Position numbers and translations under genes: made by a program. This document shows positions 5,934 through 6,796 of a stretch of 6,796 nucleotides of DNA, one piece after another. Below the pieces are notes generated by a model, which was given only the letters and a program-made list of their open reading frames with translations, did not search any database and was not told where the DNA came from. Origin of the DNA: Alphaproteobacteria bacterium (GTDB taxonomy: Bacteria > Pseudomonadota > Alphaproteobacteria > Micavibrionales > UBA1664); NCBI GenBank assembly GCA_018969935.1, contig JAGWXJ010000099.1, positions 1 through 6,796 on the forward strand, given 5' to 3'. Every line of letters begins with the position of its first letter. Within the stretch, counting starts at the first letter, position 1.

Positions 5934-5939
5934 ATAAGC

Positions 5940-6796
5940 ATGACCGATATAGCCGAACTTGCCCTTGCCCTCAAACCGCAAAGTACACGTGACGCCATCG
6001 AAAAGCTGCTTGAGGATGTAAAGCCCCTGAAGGCCGAAATTGCCTTGCTTACGGGCGGCAAGGTTGCCCGTGGTTTTATGGACATGATTTTGAGTGCGGA
6101 TTTTAGCGAGAAGGCCAAGCCGCAAATTCCTGCCAGCTTCCACACCTTCATGGCGGATATTGTTGCCCTACCCGAGGTTGAAGCCGATTTCATGGGCGAT
6201 GCCGCGTGGGGGGCGATGATGCATAAATCCTCCCTCCAACGTTTTGCCCAACCGGGCAGGCATCCGAACATCGTGGCCATCCCTTCCCTACTGGAATGCA
6301 TGGAAAGCGGATTGCGGATCATGGCCACCGAGAGCGATACGGATGTCGCTTTCAGGCATTTTTATTACCATGCGGGCAAACTATCCAACGCGGCCATATC
6401 CCTTGAGGTACGTAAACGCCCGCTTGATGCCCACACAGCCGAAATTTACAGGAAGATGGACGAAGCAGACCCAAAAGCCGCAGCCGAGCGTGCGGAAATG
6501 CAGGCCGAAGCCGACAAACGCGACCATTCTACGGTCGTGATATCCAAGGCCGCTTTGATGCAGCTATTCCCGTACCTTGGCGAGAAGCACATCAAGATCA
6601 TGAACTACATGCTGAAAAACCAAGAGCGCCGCGTCGATAAAATCTGCAATACGGACGCCGAATTCGAGGCCGCGTGTGCGGAGCTGGATGCCAAACTTGC
6701 GCCCTTTATGGATGGCACCCGCAACATAGGCACCCTGATTGGCCAGCTGATGACCAAGGATATGGCCGAGATTGCAGACGCTGCGGGTTACCTAGT
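5940..6796 (+). CDS. Hypothetical protein, N-terminal 285 codons, partial at right edge
   Basis: I do not recognise this protein. It starts at ATG 5940 behind an excellent AGGAG and stays open to the window edge: 285 complete codons plus two bases, with no stop. The sequence looks mostly helical and soluble, is rich in Ala, Met, Lys and Glu, and has no signal peptide or membrane segment. Residues about 172-196 are strongly charged and alanine-rich and could form a solvent-exposed or coiled-coil helix. Around 138-150 there is an aromatic stretch, FRHFYYHAGKLSN. Later segments (HIKIMNYMLKNQERRVDKI, 217-235, and NIGTLIGQLMTKDMAEIADAAG, 262-283 as a whole) also look helical. Codon use resembles its neighbours. 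It is divergent from upp across 97 bp. Its missing C-terminus may hold the informative domain, so no function is proposed. Confidence 0.8.
   Translation, partial: MTDIAELALALKPQSTRDAIEKLLEDVKPLKAEIALLTGGKVARGFMDMILSADFSEKAKPQIPASFHTFMADIVALPEVEADFMGDAAWGAMMHKSSLQRFAQPGRHPNIVAIPSLLECMESGLRIMATESDTDVAFRHFYYHAGKLSNAAISLEVRKRPLDAHTAEIYRKMDEADPKAAAERAEMQAEADKRDHSTVVISKAALMQLFPYLGEKHIKIMNYMLKNQERRVDKICNTDAEFEAACAELDAKLAPFMDGTRNIGTLIGQLMTKDMAEIADAAGYL

Noticed and set aside
1..6796. tRNA, rRNA, CRISPR array, insertion sequence, attachment site or riboswitch
   Set aside because: Genes cover nearly everything; the largest non-coding gap is 97 bp (5843-5939). No tandem repeats, terminal inverted repeats, transposase motifs or tRNA-like cloverleaf were seen.

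Overview
The window looks like ordinary chromosomal DNA from an alphaproteobacterium of moderate-to-high GC content. Three things point there. The sensor kinase has a DHp domain of the PleC/DivJ type. The Fur-family protein has the alphaproteobacterial Fur/Mur-like form, with no structural zinc cysteines. One promoter has a perfect TTGACA -35 and a TAGATTAT-like -10. The genus cannot be named from this sequence, and I see no sign of recent transfer: no IS element, integrase, tRNA, rRNA or CRISPR array.

Layout from left to right. (1) Positions 2-1390, minus strand: the N-terminal 463 codons of peptide chain release factor 3 (prfC), running off the left edge. (2) Positions 1434-2633, plus strand: diaminopimelate decarboxylase (lysA), the last step of lysine synthesis, divergent from prfC across only 43 bp. 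(3) Positions 2689-3255, plus strand: a 188-residue protein I do not recognise, with its own good promoter that begins right after the lysA stop codon. (4) Positions 3262-5842, minus strand: an apparent three-gene operon read in the order upp (uracil phosphoribosyltransferase), a soluble PAS-PAS histidine kinase, then a Fur-family metalloregulator. The kinase and fur share an ATGATG stop/start overlap. (5) Positions 5940-6796, plus strand: the first 285 codons of an unrecognised protein, divergent from upp and running off the right edge.

The genes do not form one pathway. prfC, lysA and upp are housekeeping functions (translation termination, lysine/peptidoglycan precursor supply, pyrimidine salvage). 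The most unusual part is the operon: a cytoplasmic kinase with no response regulator beside it is translationally coupled to a Fur-like repressor and sits behind a salvage enzyme. A second theme is compact regulation. Both divergent intergenic regions contain a GTTATA core that reads as a -10 hexamer on the minus strand and overlaps a -10-like hexamer on the plus strand. I found no clearly new defence, mobile or metabolic system here.
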